Shown here piece after piece: positions 32,175 through 42,589 of a stretch of 64,000 bases of DNA. Location: contig CAJNDS010002799.1 of NCBI GenBank assembly GCA_905221605.1, positions 1 through 64,000 on the forward strand, in the 5' to 3' direction. This stretch comes from Symbiodinium natans. Taxonomy: Eukaryota; Sar; Dinophyceae; Suessiales; Symbiodiniaceae. The notes under the pieces were generated by a model that was not told the DNA's origin, made no database searches, and worked only from the letters and a program-made list of their open reading frames with translations. Each line of letters opens with the position of its first letter. The stretch's first letter is position 1. Made by a program: the position numbers and the translations under genes.

Positions 32175-32350
32175 TGTGAAAAGCAGAGCTCGCGCAGCTG
32201 TCTCTTTTTCACTCCGTTCTTGCAGCCAGCTCTCTGCAAGAGCTAAGAGCTCCAAAATGCGACGAATTCCTCTCAACTTTGTTCTACAAACGAGGTAAAG
32301 CAAAAGAGCAATGCAACTGCTTTGGTCTACACCTCGGACTTCAGGTCACT

Positions 32351-34496
32351 TCCTAACAGCAAAACAGCGAAGCTTCAGAGTCGTGTTGGCATGGCCTAGT
32401 GAAGCACTTGAGAACAGCAGTGAAGAAGTGCATGTCAGAACTCTGAGGTTCTGTCTTGTTGCAACTCCGTGTCCTGCGTTGCTGTTGGACATGTAGGATG
32501 GAAGGGGGAGACGAGACATGTGTCGCAGTCAATCCAAACATGCTTTGGGGACTTTGGGCAAAACCAAACATGCTCATGCCAAGTCATGCAGTTGATTTTC
32601 TGTTGGACATGCTTTCTTGCGTAAGTTCCAGCATGAATTTAATTTTGTGTGAGACCGTTTGTTTTGAACACGGTGCATTGTTCATGAATGGCCTTGTTGC
32701 GTTTGTCAGGCCCTCCAGCTGGTAGACGCTGATGTTGGTTGTGGACGGCGCGTCTGCAGCCTGAAACTCAGTCTCTCGAGGGTCAGCTATGGAACCCTAC
32801 GATTTGGCTTCAGAGGCAGAGAGACATGAACAAGGGATTTGAGGGCGGCAAGTTTTGGATTACCGGTTTTGGGTCTTTTCTCATCGGGGTCATAATTTCT
32901 GTCAACACTCTTCGAGGGCCACCCGCGTGATTTGTGAATGAGGGCGCCATCCGCGGGGACAGCGAAGAGCAAACCCTTAGGTAGGGCCCGTAGACTAGCA
33001 AAGCAGCAACCCATAAGTTAAACTCAAAATTTTCACCTCCGGGTGCTTGAGAGACAATCAAGCAGGCATGTGCACTTGAGTCATGTGAAGGCATGTCAAA
33101 TGACAAACATGCAATTGAAAAACGCTCTACGAAACTCACGGACGTGAAATGCCAAAAACTCAACGGCTCAATAAATCCACCAAAACACCAAGATTTTAGG
33201 GTAAAAACACATGCCACATTTGGCACAAAAGAAAAACACTGTTTCTTTTGCGCCTAGAAAAACGGTAGCCTGGAAATAAAACCCTGTCAATCGCGATTGA
33301 AGGGCGCGTGCATGTAAGGCCATCGTCAACGTCTTCCCCTAAAGGCGTTCAGGGTTTGGGTGAGCCGGAGACAACGGAGACACTTTTGCCAAGTTTGTGC
33401 TGCTGTATGTACAAACGTATGTTATGCCACGTAGGATCTGTGTTTTTTACATGGCCATTCAGAAAGTTTCAGAACTTTCTCAGACACTCAACAGACATCT
33501 GTTAGCGTACCTGGCTCTGCCAACTCAATTCGGTGGATTTTGCCATCCCTCCGGCTGGCAGAAATCTGTGTGCCGCGGCTCATACTGACACGCCGCCCCG
33601 GCTTTCTGACCCTAGCAGCTGTTCAGACAGCTGGGACCTAATGTGGTTGCCTCTTTGCTTTTTCCGTGGGAGAAGAACAAAGCTCTAGCTGCCATGTTTG
33701 CCAGCGCCCAAGATCAGCCCCAAAGGTACCCCGTGTGGTGCCATCGCCAGTGGTACGATCATGTTTTCCTGAGAAGCCCAAAGTTGTGATGCCAACGCAC
33801 GCCATGCTTTCTGTGTGGAGCCCAGGCTTGAACCTGGCACCAAGGCTGCAATTGATCGCTGCGCGATGTGAGCCACTCTCCCGAGGTGTCTACTTTGGGC
33901 GAGATGGAGCGACTTCTCATCGATGGTTCTCTCGACAAGATTGATAGGTATGCGGTTGCCTTTTCCAGTTGTATTCACGTGTTTCAGACCTGCGATTGAT
34001 CTGGAAGCTTGAGATTGACCTGTGTGATGAGGAGGGTTCATCGAGGTTCGAACATATGAGCACAAGAATTGCAGGTTGAGCACTGGAGCCGGCGCAGTGC
34101 TCATTCTGGTGGCTCCATATCATGGCCTACATGAGAAAAACCGTGGGGCAAAGCTTGGCTAACCACAGCCTAAGCGGCGATGCAGTGATGCGGCTGAGAC
34201 CACTACAGTAGGTGGATTCGTGCTCTCCTTGCACGGGCAAGTGAGGGAGCCAAGGACGCTGCTTTCTCGAGCCACAGCCTCAAAGCTTCGCCGTTGAGCT
34301 GGACTTCAAAGGCTGGCTAAAACGAGCGGACGCAACTGATCCTCGGCCACCATTCGCTCGGATCTAGTGGGAAAACCCAGGAGTCCTATGCACGTGAACG
34401 CATTAAGGCAATAAGACGTGGCCTTGTCCACCCGACCGCACAAAGAGTGGCATGATCGTGGCGCCGACGCAAAGATTTTTTCTCGTTTCAACCTGA
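32351..34496. other. Stretch with little recognisable content
   Basis: About 2.1 kb, more AT-rich than its surroundings. Repeated ACATGC-type words occur at about 32490-32600. At 33390-33590 (plus) a short frame reads PRRICVFYMAIQKVSELSQTLNRHLLAYLALP, which could be a LINE C-terminal scrap, but I cannot confirm it. A tRNA-like patch is listed separately. No intact gene. Confidence 0.4.
33806..33888 (-). other. tRNA-like relic (possible SINE head)
   Basis: The minus strand contains GGTTCAAGCC, a good match to the RNA polymerase III B box, preceded about 35 bp upstream by GAGTGGCTCACATCGCGCAG, loosely like an A box. The T stem pairs only partly and I could not fold a convincing acceptor stem, so this is a relic or chance, not a tRNA gene. 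Confidence 0.25.
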
Positions 34497-34781
34497 GTGC
34501 TGCAGCTGGGCAGTCAGAGTCCCATGAGGACGATTGCTTTGGGCTATCCACCACGCGGCCTTCCAGTGGTGATTTCGGGCTTCAACCTGAGGAAGCCCAA
34601 ACCCACTTGGGATAATGGCTCTGAGCTCGAGGCAAAGTCGGCTGGCTTGGAGTTTGAAGCTGCCCTTCGTGCGGATGAAGCTGGCGTCGGCGATCCGGAC
34701 GATGATGAGGAGGCTGCGCTGTCGAAGGACGAGTCCGAGATTCTGAGCGAGGACATGCGGGAACGTCCTCCTTCCGGCTGA
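34497..34781 (+). CDS. Hypothetical acidic ORF fragment
   Basis: 94 codons. ALGYPPRGLPVVISGFNLRKP is followed by an acidic C-terminus (ADEAGVGDPDDDEEAALSKDESEILSEDM). Not recognised. The opposite strand is also open and Ser-rich, so this may be a decayed transposon frame. Confidence 0.25.
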   Translation: MLQLGSQSPMRTIALGYPPRGLPVVISGFNLRKPKPTWDNGSELEAKSAGLEFEAALRADEAGVGDPDDDEEAALSKDESEILSEDMRERPPSG

Positions 34782-34945
34782 TATGGGGCCAGAGCTGAAC
34801 ATTTTTCAAAAACGTGAAGACTAAGAACTGTGCATCTTGTCTGTAGAGCAGAGAACATGAAGCTTTTCCAGGGAAAGATTGTCAGTAATGCTCAGCCTCA
34901 CAACCCATTCGTGAGATTCTGGCTTTCCTTGACAAGAAATAAGGC

Positions 34946-35659
34946 TCAGCTGTGTGATGCGCGCGCCAACCTCAGCATAAATGTCGGCGCTGTGTGCACT
35001 GCTCCAGGTGCAGTGTACATATCTTGAGTGGGGACGTCGGCGTTCAGTGGACCGACTGCAACTTGATGGCCGCCATCGGGCCCACTCAAGCAGCCGATGC
35101 TTGTCAATTGAACATGCAGGTTGACATTGTTCTCACCCTTCGAAGCCTTCGAAGCCTTCGTCCTCACCTTCGAAGCCTTCGACTTCAAACCTTCACCTCC
35201 CCCCCCCGCCCTCCCCTCCCCTCCCCTTCGACCCTTCGGCTTCGAAGGCTTCGAAGGCTTCGAAGGCTTCGAAGGCTTCGAAGGCTTCGAAGGCTTCGAA
35301 GGCTTCGAAGGCTTCGAAGGCTTCGAAGCCCCCTTCGCCGAAGAGCAACGGGATGCAGCCCCGCGTCGTTTGCCGGCTCGGATCCAGGAAGACAAACCTT
35401 TGAGCTCTTCTAGAAGGTTGGCCGGCTCCTTTGGGGTGGCAACCTTGCACCTTTGGAAAGGAGGCGTGCCAGATTCGTTCTCGGCTTCACACTTGGCAGC
35501 AGCATGCGACCTCGCGGGGCAGGAGCTGCTTCCAGAGCTCGTCGAAGGGAAGCTCCGGCGAAAGTCATGTGCGGTGAGTTCAGACAAACGGAGCCACGCT
35601 GCACGGTCAGCGTGAAGGAGCTGCTGAACGGTAGCGGGTAGCGGAACGACAGCCCGCAA
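34946..35659 (-). pseudogene. Gag remnant of a further YR element (E5)
   Basis: 237-codon frame. Its start (VPLPATVQQLLHADRAAWLRLSEL) resembles the E3 Gag segment RPTLQQVLRADRALWRELGS, so it is the C-terminal half of a related Gag. A Lys-Pro-Ser repeat (nine- to ten-fold, encoded by 35238-35327) and a Lys-rich tract follow where other Gags have Lys/Gly. The zinc motif is not visible, so the end is lost. It lies immediately downstream (minus sense) of the E4 end at 35682, suggesting that E4 inserted into this Gag. Confidence 0.5.
35238..35327. repeat. 9-bp minisatellite GGCTTCGAA x10
   Basis: Ten uninterrupted copies of GGCTTCGAA (90 bp), with looser relatives at about 35140-35185. TTCGAA is self-complementary, so both strands carry the unit in shifted phase. 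The 9-bp period keeps the Gag remnant in frame. Confidence 0.97.
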
Positions 35660-35681
35660 TGGAAATCAGAGGTCAATTGAT

Positions 35682-35905
35682 TTATCTCGTCAATGGACCG
35701 GCATCGAGATGAGAATGTATCGGTCATCAAAAGAATATAAAATCAGAACCAAATTCAAAAGAGATCTTGCGTATTCAGTGAAGCATTCAGGATTCAGACA
35801 CTCTTCTTTTTGTCCAAGTGGGGTCAAGACTGTGGCTTTGGCATCCTTGTGGCTGAGTTGGTCTCAGCACCTTACTGAAACGAGCCGAAGTCTGAGCACT
35901 CCCCC
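35682..35905 (-). repeat. E4 direct repeat, outer copy (B2)
   Basis: 224-bp copy of 36775-36998 (offset 1093), apparently identical. Confidence 0.9.
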
Positions 35906-35982
35906 GGCCACTACTGCGCTCACAGGTTCGGCCTAAGTGAGTCGGCCTGGAACAGGACAAAGGTGAGTCAGAGTCGCTCACG

Positions 35983-36228
35983 TCAAGAGGCTTCTGGTTG
36001 ATGCTGAGAGCTTGACGCAGCACTGTCGCTTGGTCGCTCAGGTTCATGTTCAGGGTCCACAAACTGCCACTGATGCAGACGCAGTGCTGCCTCCTCTCTC
36101 CGATGATCCTCTCGCTCTCCAAGAACGTCCTCCAAAACCTCAGCCACCTTCATCAGGGAATTCATGTTCAAGGTACGTAGCCACTGACGAAACTCGTTAA
36201 GCTGAGCTTGTGTCAAAGTTCGCTCCAT
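35983..36228 (-). CDS. 81-residue conserved ORF in E4
   Basis: Small acidic protein starting MERTLTQAQLNEFRQWLRT, then LNMNSLMKVAEVLEDVLGER, WQFVDPEHEP and a Ser-rich tail. It aligns without gaps with the 81-residue protein at 37512-37757 (roughly 60-65% identity by eye), with differences spread as if under coding constraint. Each copy sits between two copies of its own element's B repeat. The N-terminal 45 residues look like two amphipathic helices. Function unknown. Confidence 0.65.
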   Translation of the reverse strand: MERTLTQAQLNEFRQWLRTLNMNSLMKVAEVLEDVLGEREDHRREEAALRLHQWQFVDPEHEPERPSDSAASSSQHQPEAS

Positions 36229-36397
36229 GACGAGTTCTCAATGAGTTCGAAACTGACAAGAGGCACGACAAGCTTGAGCAAAAGAAAAGCATCTGGTACT
36301 CTTATATCGAAATGAGGTCCACTCGCGGCAGGGGCCAGCAACGGGCTTGCATTCCTGTCGGGCAGACATCTGCAGAGAACCTGTCATACACAGAAAG

Positions 36398-36605
36398 GGG
36401 AGGGAGAGGCGGGTGAAAATGTTTCTTTTTCAGCTTTGCTCAAGCCGAAGTGTTGCCTGAAGCATGGATCAGCACAACTGCACACCTGAACAGAGCAACG
36501 CTGTGGTGTATTCATGTCTTAAGAACAGGGGGTGGGAGAGGCGGGTGAAAATTCTTTCTTCAGAGCTTCTGCTCAAGCCGAAGTGTTGCTTGAAGTCATG
36601 GATCT
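36398..36605. repeat. Imperfect tandem duplication (about 130 bp) in E4
   Basis: GGGAGAGGCGGGTGAAAAT followed by CTCAAGCCGAAGTGTTGC and CATGGATC occurs at about 36402-36472 and again at about 36535-36605, between the E4 B repeats. Confidence 0.7.
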
Positions 36606-36774
36606 TGAAAGCTGACATGAAAAGACAAGTGCTTCCTTCAAGAAAATGAGAACATATGCACTGTGCAAAATGCAACATGCTGCAAAGAGTCGAAGCACAA
36701 GAGATGCCTAAATGACAGGAAAGGTCATTTTCCATTTTCAAGATAAAACGCTTGCTCGTCCCTCGCTGGCACGC

Positions 36775-36998
36775 TTATCTCGTCAATGGACCGGCATCGA
36801 GATGAGAATGTATCGGTCATCAAAAGAATATAAAATCAGAACCAAATTCAAAAGAGATCTTGCGTATTCAGTGAAGCATTCAGGATTCAGACACTCTTCT
36901 TTTTGTCCAAGTGGGGTCAAGACTGTGGCTTTGGCATCCTTGTGGCTGAGTTGGTCTCAGCACCTTACTGAAACGAGCCGAAGTCTGAGCACTCCCCC
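36775..36998 (-). repeat. E4 direct repeat, inner copy (B1)
   Basis: 224-bp copy of 35682-35905. The pol stop codon (36965-36967) lies inside it. Confidence 0.9.
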
Positions 36999-37132
36999 TT
37001 TTTAAAGCAAACGAGGAATTCGGCGAAGTTGAAGTCGATCCTGGGTACTCCCTCAAGCAAAGGTTCTCTGCCATCTTTTCTGGAGGGTCCGTCGGCGATG
37101 TTAGAAAGAGAGGGGACTCTCGAAAACCAAGG
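36965..37132 (-). pseudogene. E4 pol C-terminal fragment (RNase H end)
   Basis: 56 codons opening abruptly at the E3 boundary with PWFSRVPSLSNIADGPSR. This matches the RNase H C-terminal motif of E1 (RVPSYSNIADGPSRG). It then runs to a TAA in B1. Confidence 0.75.
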
Positions 37133-37134
37133 AA

Positions 37135-37394
37135 TTATTTTCCAAACAAAAATGTTTCAAATGTGTGAAAACATTTCCCGGCCAAAGATGCAGGACAATC
37201 CATCGATGCCATGCTTGTTCATTTGTGTCCCATGCACAGCGATGCATTCACATGCACAGACTGCAATGACGTGCACCCTCACGCTAACAAGACTGAAGCT
37301 TATGCACAGGTATCTTTTCCAAGGAAGGGGATTTGCCATGTCTGCTTCCATCCGGGATCTGTCCTCTGCAGGTGTGTGAGAAACGAAATCTCCC
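37135..37394 (-). repeat. E3 direct repeat, outer copy (B2)
   Basis: 260-bp copy of 38134-38393 (offset 999) with very few differences. A 29-bp unit with GTGTGTGAGAAACGAAATC is doubled just inside it (to about 37424). Confidence 0.9.
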
Positions 37395-37511
37395 CTCTGC
37401 AGGTGTGTGAGAAACGAAATCTCCCGAACGTCGGCTAACTCACTTCCCCTCACAGGTCCGACCTAGGTGTGACGGCCTGAACAGAATATTCATCAGGTTC
37501 ATAGCGACAGG

Positions 37512-37757
37512 TCAAGAAGTTTCTGGCTGTCGCTGAGAGCTTGACGAAGCGGCTTCATCCGGTTGCTCCAAGGCAGGTTCAGGGTTCACAAACTGCCACT
37601 GAGGCTGAAGAGCTGCAGCAGCTTCTCTTTGCTGCATCTCACGGTCCGCCATGAGATCGTCCAATACCTCAGCCACCTTCACGAGGGAATCCATGTTCAA
37701 AGCGTGAAGCCACACTCGAAATTCGTCTAGCTGAGCTCGTGTCAACGACCGCGCCAT
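37512..37757 (-). CDS. 81-residue conserved ORF in E3
   Basis: Starts MARSLTRAQLDEFRVWLHA, then LNMDSLVKVAEVLDDLMADR and WQFVNPEPAL, ending in a Ser/Gln-rich tail. It is a full-length paralogue of 35983-36228, with the same length and the same position between B repeats. The frame is open 27 codons upstream, but alignment supports this Met. Possibly a regulatory or accessory protein of these elements; no family recognised. Confidence 0.65.
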   Translation of the reverse strand: MARSLTRAQLDEFRVWLHALNMDSLVKVAEVLDDLMADREMQQREAAAALQPQWQFVNPEPALEQPDEAASSSSQRQPETS

Positions 37758-38133
37758 GAAGAGTGCTGAAAACGGCAAAGTGGTGAGAAAAGCAATTCTC
37801 GAGCCACACAAAGTAAGGCTCGCGCTGATCCTGTGCACACAGAGTCATTTCCTGACATAGTTGCAAAATCTCCGTCGTCAACTGTTCCTGTGGTCGCCAC
37901 TCTACAAGGTACGATATCCACAACCGGCACATTAGTTACCACATCCTAACTGCCAAATGTAAGGCACTATTGGAGTGGGTGGGTGGGCAGAAAATTTTCC
38001 CCGACCCTCTCCACGAGGGTCGTGACTGAGAGGGCTGTGGCCTCTCTTCGTCTGAGCCGAAAAACTTTCTCATTCGGAGAATTCGAAAATTTTTCTCCGG
38101 AAAATAAAGGTCTGTACTTGCAGCACGATAACC

Positions 38134-38393
38134 TTATTTTCCAAACAAAAATGTTTCAAATGTGTGAAAACATTTCCCGGCCAAAGATGCAGGACAATCC
38201 ATCGATGCCATGCTTGTTCATTTGTGTCCCATGCACAGCGATGCATTCACATGCACAGACTGCAATGACATGCACCCTCACGCTAACAAGACTGAAGCTT
38301 ATGCACAGGTATCTTTTCCAAGGAAGGGGATTTGCCATGTCTGCTTCCATCCGGGATCTGTCCTCTGCAGGTGTGTGAGAAACGAAATCTCCC
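38134..38393 (-). repeat. E3 direct repeat, inner copy (B1)
   Basis: 260-bp copy of 37135-37394, starting 73 bp after the last recognisable pol frame. Upstream (plus sense), at about 38000-38021, is an 8-bp perfect hairpin CGACCCTC/GAGGGTCG. Confidence 0.9.
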
Positions 38394-38466
38394 TCTCTTG
38401 GTCGGGGAGAATGCTAGTCCCTTCCTTGGTCATGGGAGTGTCAGGCGCGGCGCCCGACAAGCGAGT

Positions 38467-41125
38467 TTACCAGCTTGGCCATTTCCGCGAGAAGCACCTG
38501 GTCTTGAACCTGCAATTGTGTGGCAACCCTGTAAAGTCAAGGCGGGATGGGGTATCCGCCGCGTTGGATTTGCTCGGTACCCGAGCGTAGAACTGAATCA
38601 TCTCGAGCTCCTGTTCCAATGCACAAGCATTGCTCAAGAGGGTCAAGGCCTTTGAATCGCTGGTCAGCTTGAGGAGCGACGTGCGCACCGCTTCAATGTC
38701 TAAGTAGCACATCACGTGTTTTCCCCGGAGAAATTCTCGGGCTAGAATGAAGAGCAGGAGAACAGCTATGCTCTCAAGCTCGTTGATGACTTTGGACTTT
38801 TTTCATTAAACAGGACTGCTCCCAGACCCATTTCGAGGCCTTGGAGTCCTCTTGCGAGGCGTCCGTAAAAGATACACCGTCTCTGAGGTCTGGGCTCGCA
38901 CCGTCCTCGGCGGCGCTTCGGCTATGTAATGTCGTAGCTCCTGAAGTGCTGCGCAAAGGGAGGCTCTTGTTCTGTCTCCTGACATATGCGGGGGCATTGA
39001 TGATGTCAGAGCTTCTTCTCATGAAGCCCTTCGGCAAGCGCCCAGAGAGAGTTGGCCCGCCACAAAGTGCAGCCTTCCCCTCAGTCGATTCCAGGTCTTA
39101 GGGCTGGAGGCTCCTTGCTCCTGAAAGACTGCCAGGTCTTCAATGAGACTTTTGGTTCGTTCTGCTGTATTCTGGATCCTAAAAAAAAACTTGCTCGCTG
39201 CTGTCTGTAAGGTCAAATTCTACTCCCAAAGAACTGAAGACCTCCTGGAACGGCGGAGCCTTGTCTCCGTCTCTGTCAAACTCAAAGCAGAGCAAGTCTA
39301 GCAAAAAAACATGCACTGGCCTCTGCGCTAGGGGCCAGCTGTCGTGTTGACAACAGCGTGAAGTCATCGTAAGACGAGCTCCAAGGCAAGTGCCAAAACG
39401 TGTTTCCTGTATGACAAATAGCCAAGCTGACCCTGAGGAACGCGTGGACCGCTGCCACGGCGCCGAATGGAAGGCAAAGAAGCCTGAAGAAGCGAACCTC
39501 CCCCTAGCTTGGGTCCTTGACCGCCACGTAAGCCATGTTGAGTGCCTCTTCGGACAGTGGCAGTCGCCTATACGCTGATTCAGGTCAATGGTTTCCAAGC
39601 AGTCCTTGTCCTGCGTGCCTCGTTGATGTAGCTCTGGGACAGGTCGTCGATCAGCCTCACCTTGCTCCCTTGCTGGATTGCAAAACGTTGGCTGATTACA
39701 GCTCCTTGTGGCAAGCCCTGTTCTCAGAACGGTCCTTCCGAGCAGCCTTTCGATACTTCATCGAGACTTTTCAGCCACAGTTCTTCCAGAAACTGAGATG
39801 AGTCCTCAACTTCCTTGATGACCTGGTGGTTGGTCTCCTGGGCTCGCTGGAGCCATCTTCGTGACTGCGCTGCTCGAGTCTCAATCACCTTGGCTGCGGG
39901 CTGTTTAGAGCACGCCAAAATTACCTTCCTGAGGGCGGGTGGCACCCCGAGACACAGGTGTCGGGGGTAGCCGACCAGTCGGGCTTTCGCCACAAATTCC
40001 TGTGGGTTCCACGGCACCTCCACCAGAACGTCCGTCGCAGAAGACAGTAGGGGCGTCACTCTCAACGCCGGGGATCCTGGCGCCTTGAACCCCGGGATCT
40101 TGTCCGGTCCTAACCACTGTGTAGTTTGGAGAGTGCTGCGGAGTTGGCTGGGCACTGTCCATCTGGTTCGTCGGCAAAATCCGGGGATGACCTGAAAGGA
40201 TGCAGCCCTTTTGGTCTTTGCCTGTGTCGTTACCACCCTGGCTCCTGAGGAGTTTGCGGGATCTCCCTCCAATAGATTCAGGCCATCCCGACAACCCTTC
40301 TGTGTCAGATGCTGCAACAGCAGGGAAACGAAGTGCTTACAAAACTGTTGCGGGTACGCGGTCTCAAGTTTGTTGCGAGAACTCCCTCGTGCACTTCCCA
40401 GGGTAGGTGCTCGTGGGATCCAACACACGTGACAGCCAGGCCTGTGATGAGGTCGTTGTTGCACAGCAAGGCTGTCAGCTTTCATTTCGAGCCTCCCATT
40501 ATGCAAAAGTCGCACTGGACCACAATCGCCTGTTCACTCCTCAGGATGTGTTCAACGGCGATGCAACGCCAGAGGAGACTGCGATAGGGGTTTTCTATGA
40601 TTACCACGATGCTGCATTCGCAGCAAAAGTCCCAGCTTCGGGCCGTGAGCCGGCAAAGCTCGTTGGCCTTTGCCACCCTTTCGGGCCCGGAAGCCCTCCC
40701 GGGTACTCCACTGACCTCAAAGGATGCGGCTCGTCGTCCTCCCACGGAAGCTAGATTTCCTTGGCCCTGCTGGATGTGCCGCAGGGCGGCGCCAGCCATA
40801 CGGTGGCCAGTCCTGGGGAACCCAGCCATTTCCACAGCAGACCTCTGTGCGACAGCAGGAGCAAGACCAGCTGTAATATCTTGCCCTTGAGGCTTGGCCT
40901 GCGGACTTTGTCCACTCCGACCGACCGCCTGAGGCCGGCTGAAGCAGCCGCCGAGGTAATCCCGGCTGACCCTGCGAAAAACTCCAAAACCCAACACTCA
41001 TGTATGGTCTGGGGCGCAGTACATTGCGCCTGTCCAGACCTGTTCGCGCCAGGATGACTCGCCTTAGGTGAAAATACGGAAGCCTCAGCGGAAGACTTGG
41101 AAAACTGTGGGATTGGCTCAGTCAC
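38467..41125 (-). pseudogene. E3 pol: methyltransferase-like, RT and RNase H, heavily broken
   Basis: Pieces in order. 41125-40751: LEFFAGSAGITSAA (cofactor loop) and WLAPPCGTSSRAKE (PPC motif). About 40640-40580, in another frame: VIIENPYRSLLW (ENP motif). 40515-39724: a linker (VEVPWNPQEFVAKARLVGYPRHL). About 39600-39180: RT palm, where a frameshifted SYDDFTLLST marks the catalytic box at about 39360-39385. 39037-38774: RNase H start (DGVSFTDASQEDSKASKW). 38715-38467: RNase H end (YARVPSKSNAADTPSR). At least five frameshifts or stops. I saw no dioxygenase-like HxD region here, unlike E1 and E2. Confidence 0.75.
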
Positions 41126-41382
41126 CCGTAGGAGCGGGGGCTAATTCTCTTGGCCTTTCGCAACAGCAGCAGGATGCGACTCCTTGCAGCTCTCTTTGGG
41201 CCTGTCCGCCAAAGAAGCGGGAAAATTGTCCTGTTCACAAAATTGGGCTGAACTATCTCCATCCCCCATGGCTGTTTCCGCTCTCTCCGCGCACGCTTGT
41301 GCGCGACGCGCGGTCAGAGCAGTGCGGGACGCCTGGTCCAGCGCGGAGGCGCTGTCAACGTCCCTTGCAACGGGGCGTTCTT

Positions 41383-42494
41383 TCAGGCTGCCTGGCCTGA
41401 GTGCTTGTGCTCAGAAAAGGGATGCTTCCGAAAGCAACCTGGGTGACAGCGTACATGTCTGCCACGTGCGCATCTGCCCCCCAATGGGGCATCCTTGCAC
41501 TGTCCTAGGTTGAAGCCAAAACAAAGAGGATCTCTGTGCTCGTCGTTCGGCACGCCACCTCGCAAGGCGGCCGGCATGGGGGTCTCCCCCTTGCCTCCTT
41601 GCAACACACTGGTTCGGAAAGCCGCCCTTGCCACTGTCAAATTTGCCCTTCGTGGGGAGGCGGGCTCCCTTGACCCCTGATTCGCCTCTCTGGTTTGTCT
41701 GTCCTCTGATATTTTCATTGCCCATACCTTTTCCATCGCCCCAACGGTTGGGGGCCCTTGCCCGCGCCTTTGCCTCCTTTATCTGTGAACCCTTCCGCAC
41801 GAGGTGTCGGCATGAAGTGAAAATTGACTGCAACCGTGTTTGTGGCTTCCAGGAAGACTTGATCTAAGCACCGGGCGTCCGCGAGCGGCACCTTCGCCGC
41901 TGCCCTTTTCAGGGTCGGCTGTTTGCTGCCAAGCTCCCTCCACAAGGCCCGATCTGCTCGCAGGACCTGCTGCAGCGTCGGACGGTTGAAGCCTGGGGGC
42001 GCTGGGGTCTGCAAGGTATCAAAGTCCTTCTGACCCCAACTGGGCCGCCACTTTAGGGGATTTATCCTGAACCGAGAGGCCGTCCCCCGAAGCGTCCAGC
42101 ACAAGTTCCTTGGCTGGCTTGCCTTGCGCCAATTCCTTTGAGCCTGCAAGTCCAGGCGCTGGGCTCTCTCAGCTCCTGGCAGCTTACGTAGAACTGAGTC
42201 CGGCTGCTGTCCCACGGTGGCCTCCAAATTTGCCAGACTCATGGTCCGGCACTCGAACAGGAGCCTCTTGACGACCGTCAATTGCGCACGAGTGGGGTTG
42301 TCCTGCCCCAGACTCGTGCATAGAGTGGAGACCTCCTTGTCTGTGAGAGGTTGACCCGGTTGAGTGGCGGCGTAGGCTGCCATGGACACCGTCCTGACCC
42401 CTCCGGTTATGAATCTTTCCAAGAGTTGCTGCTCCATCCCGACCTTGCGAGCATGTTGCTCGAAGAAAGGCTGACTATCCGCTGCGTTTGCCAT
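41383..42494 (-). pseudogene. E3 Gag-like protein, frameshifted
   Basis: From the Met at 42494 (MANAADSQPFFEQHARKVGM), chosen because it aligns with the E1 Gag start and lies beyond the YR stop. The frame is open to 41715, and a second frame (41833-41383) supplies CFGFNLGQCKDAPLGGRC and ARGRH, a CX7CX8CX4H zinc motif, plus HPGCFRKHPFSEH. The middle (KLPGAERAQRLDLQAQR) corresponds to TLPNAERLARQEALKKR of E1. One frameshift near 41750-41830 separates the halves. Confidence 0.7.
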
Positions 42495-42589
42495 GTTTAG
42501 GGCGTGGGGCCAAAACTGCAAATTGCAAAAGAGAGAGCTGGTACAAAGGGATTGTGCTGCACATACACCCAAAGCGGCCAACAACAATG

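Larger units (their letters stand above)
30030..32350 (-). mobile_element. Truncated Ty1/copia fragment (LTR, PBS, gag, protease)
   Basis: On the minus strand: a presumed LTR ending at 32175, a primer-binding site, gag and part of the protease region. The end is near 30030, just after the motif PSILKK, with no integrase or reverse transcriptase. The 5' LTR start (about 32350) is a guess. It is homologous to the copia element at 54290 onward (same leader GCTCTGCTTTTCACATGG, same Gag and protease motifs). It lies within or beside LINE sequence. Confidence 0.7.
35682..37132 (-). mobile_element. E4: 3' end of a YR retrotransposon
   Basis: Minus-strand order: last 56 codons of pol (37132-36965), B1 (36998-36775), an interval with an 81-codon ORF, B2 (35905-35682). 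The 5' part is absent because E3 starts at 37135. The layout matches the 3' ends of E1-E3. Confidence 0.7.

Noticed and set aside
33806-33888. Functional tRNA gene
   Set aside because: B-box-like motif only; no complete cloverleaf or acceptor stem.
35238-35327. Regular short repeat array considered as CRISPR-like
   Set aside because: Pure 9-bp tandem units with no spacers; a simple minisatellite.
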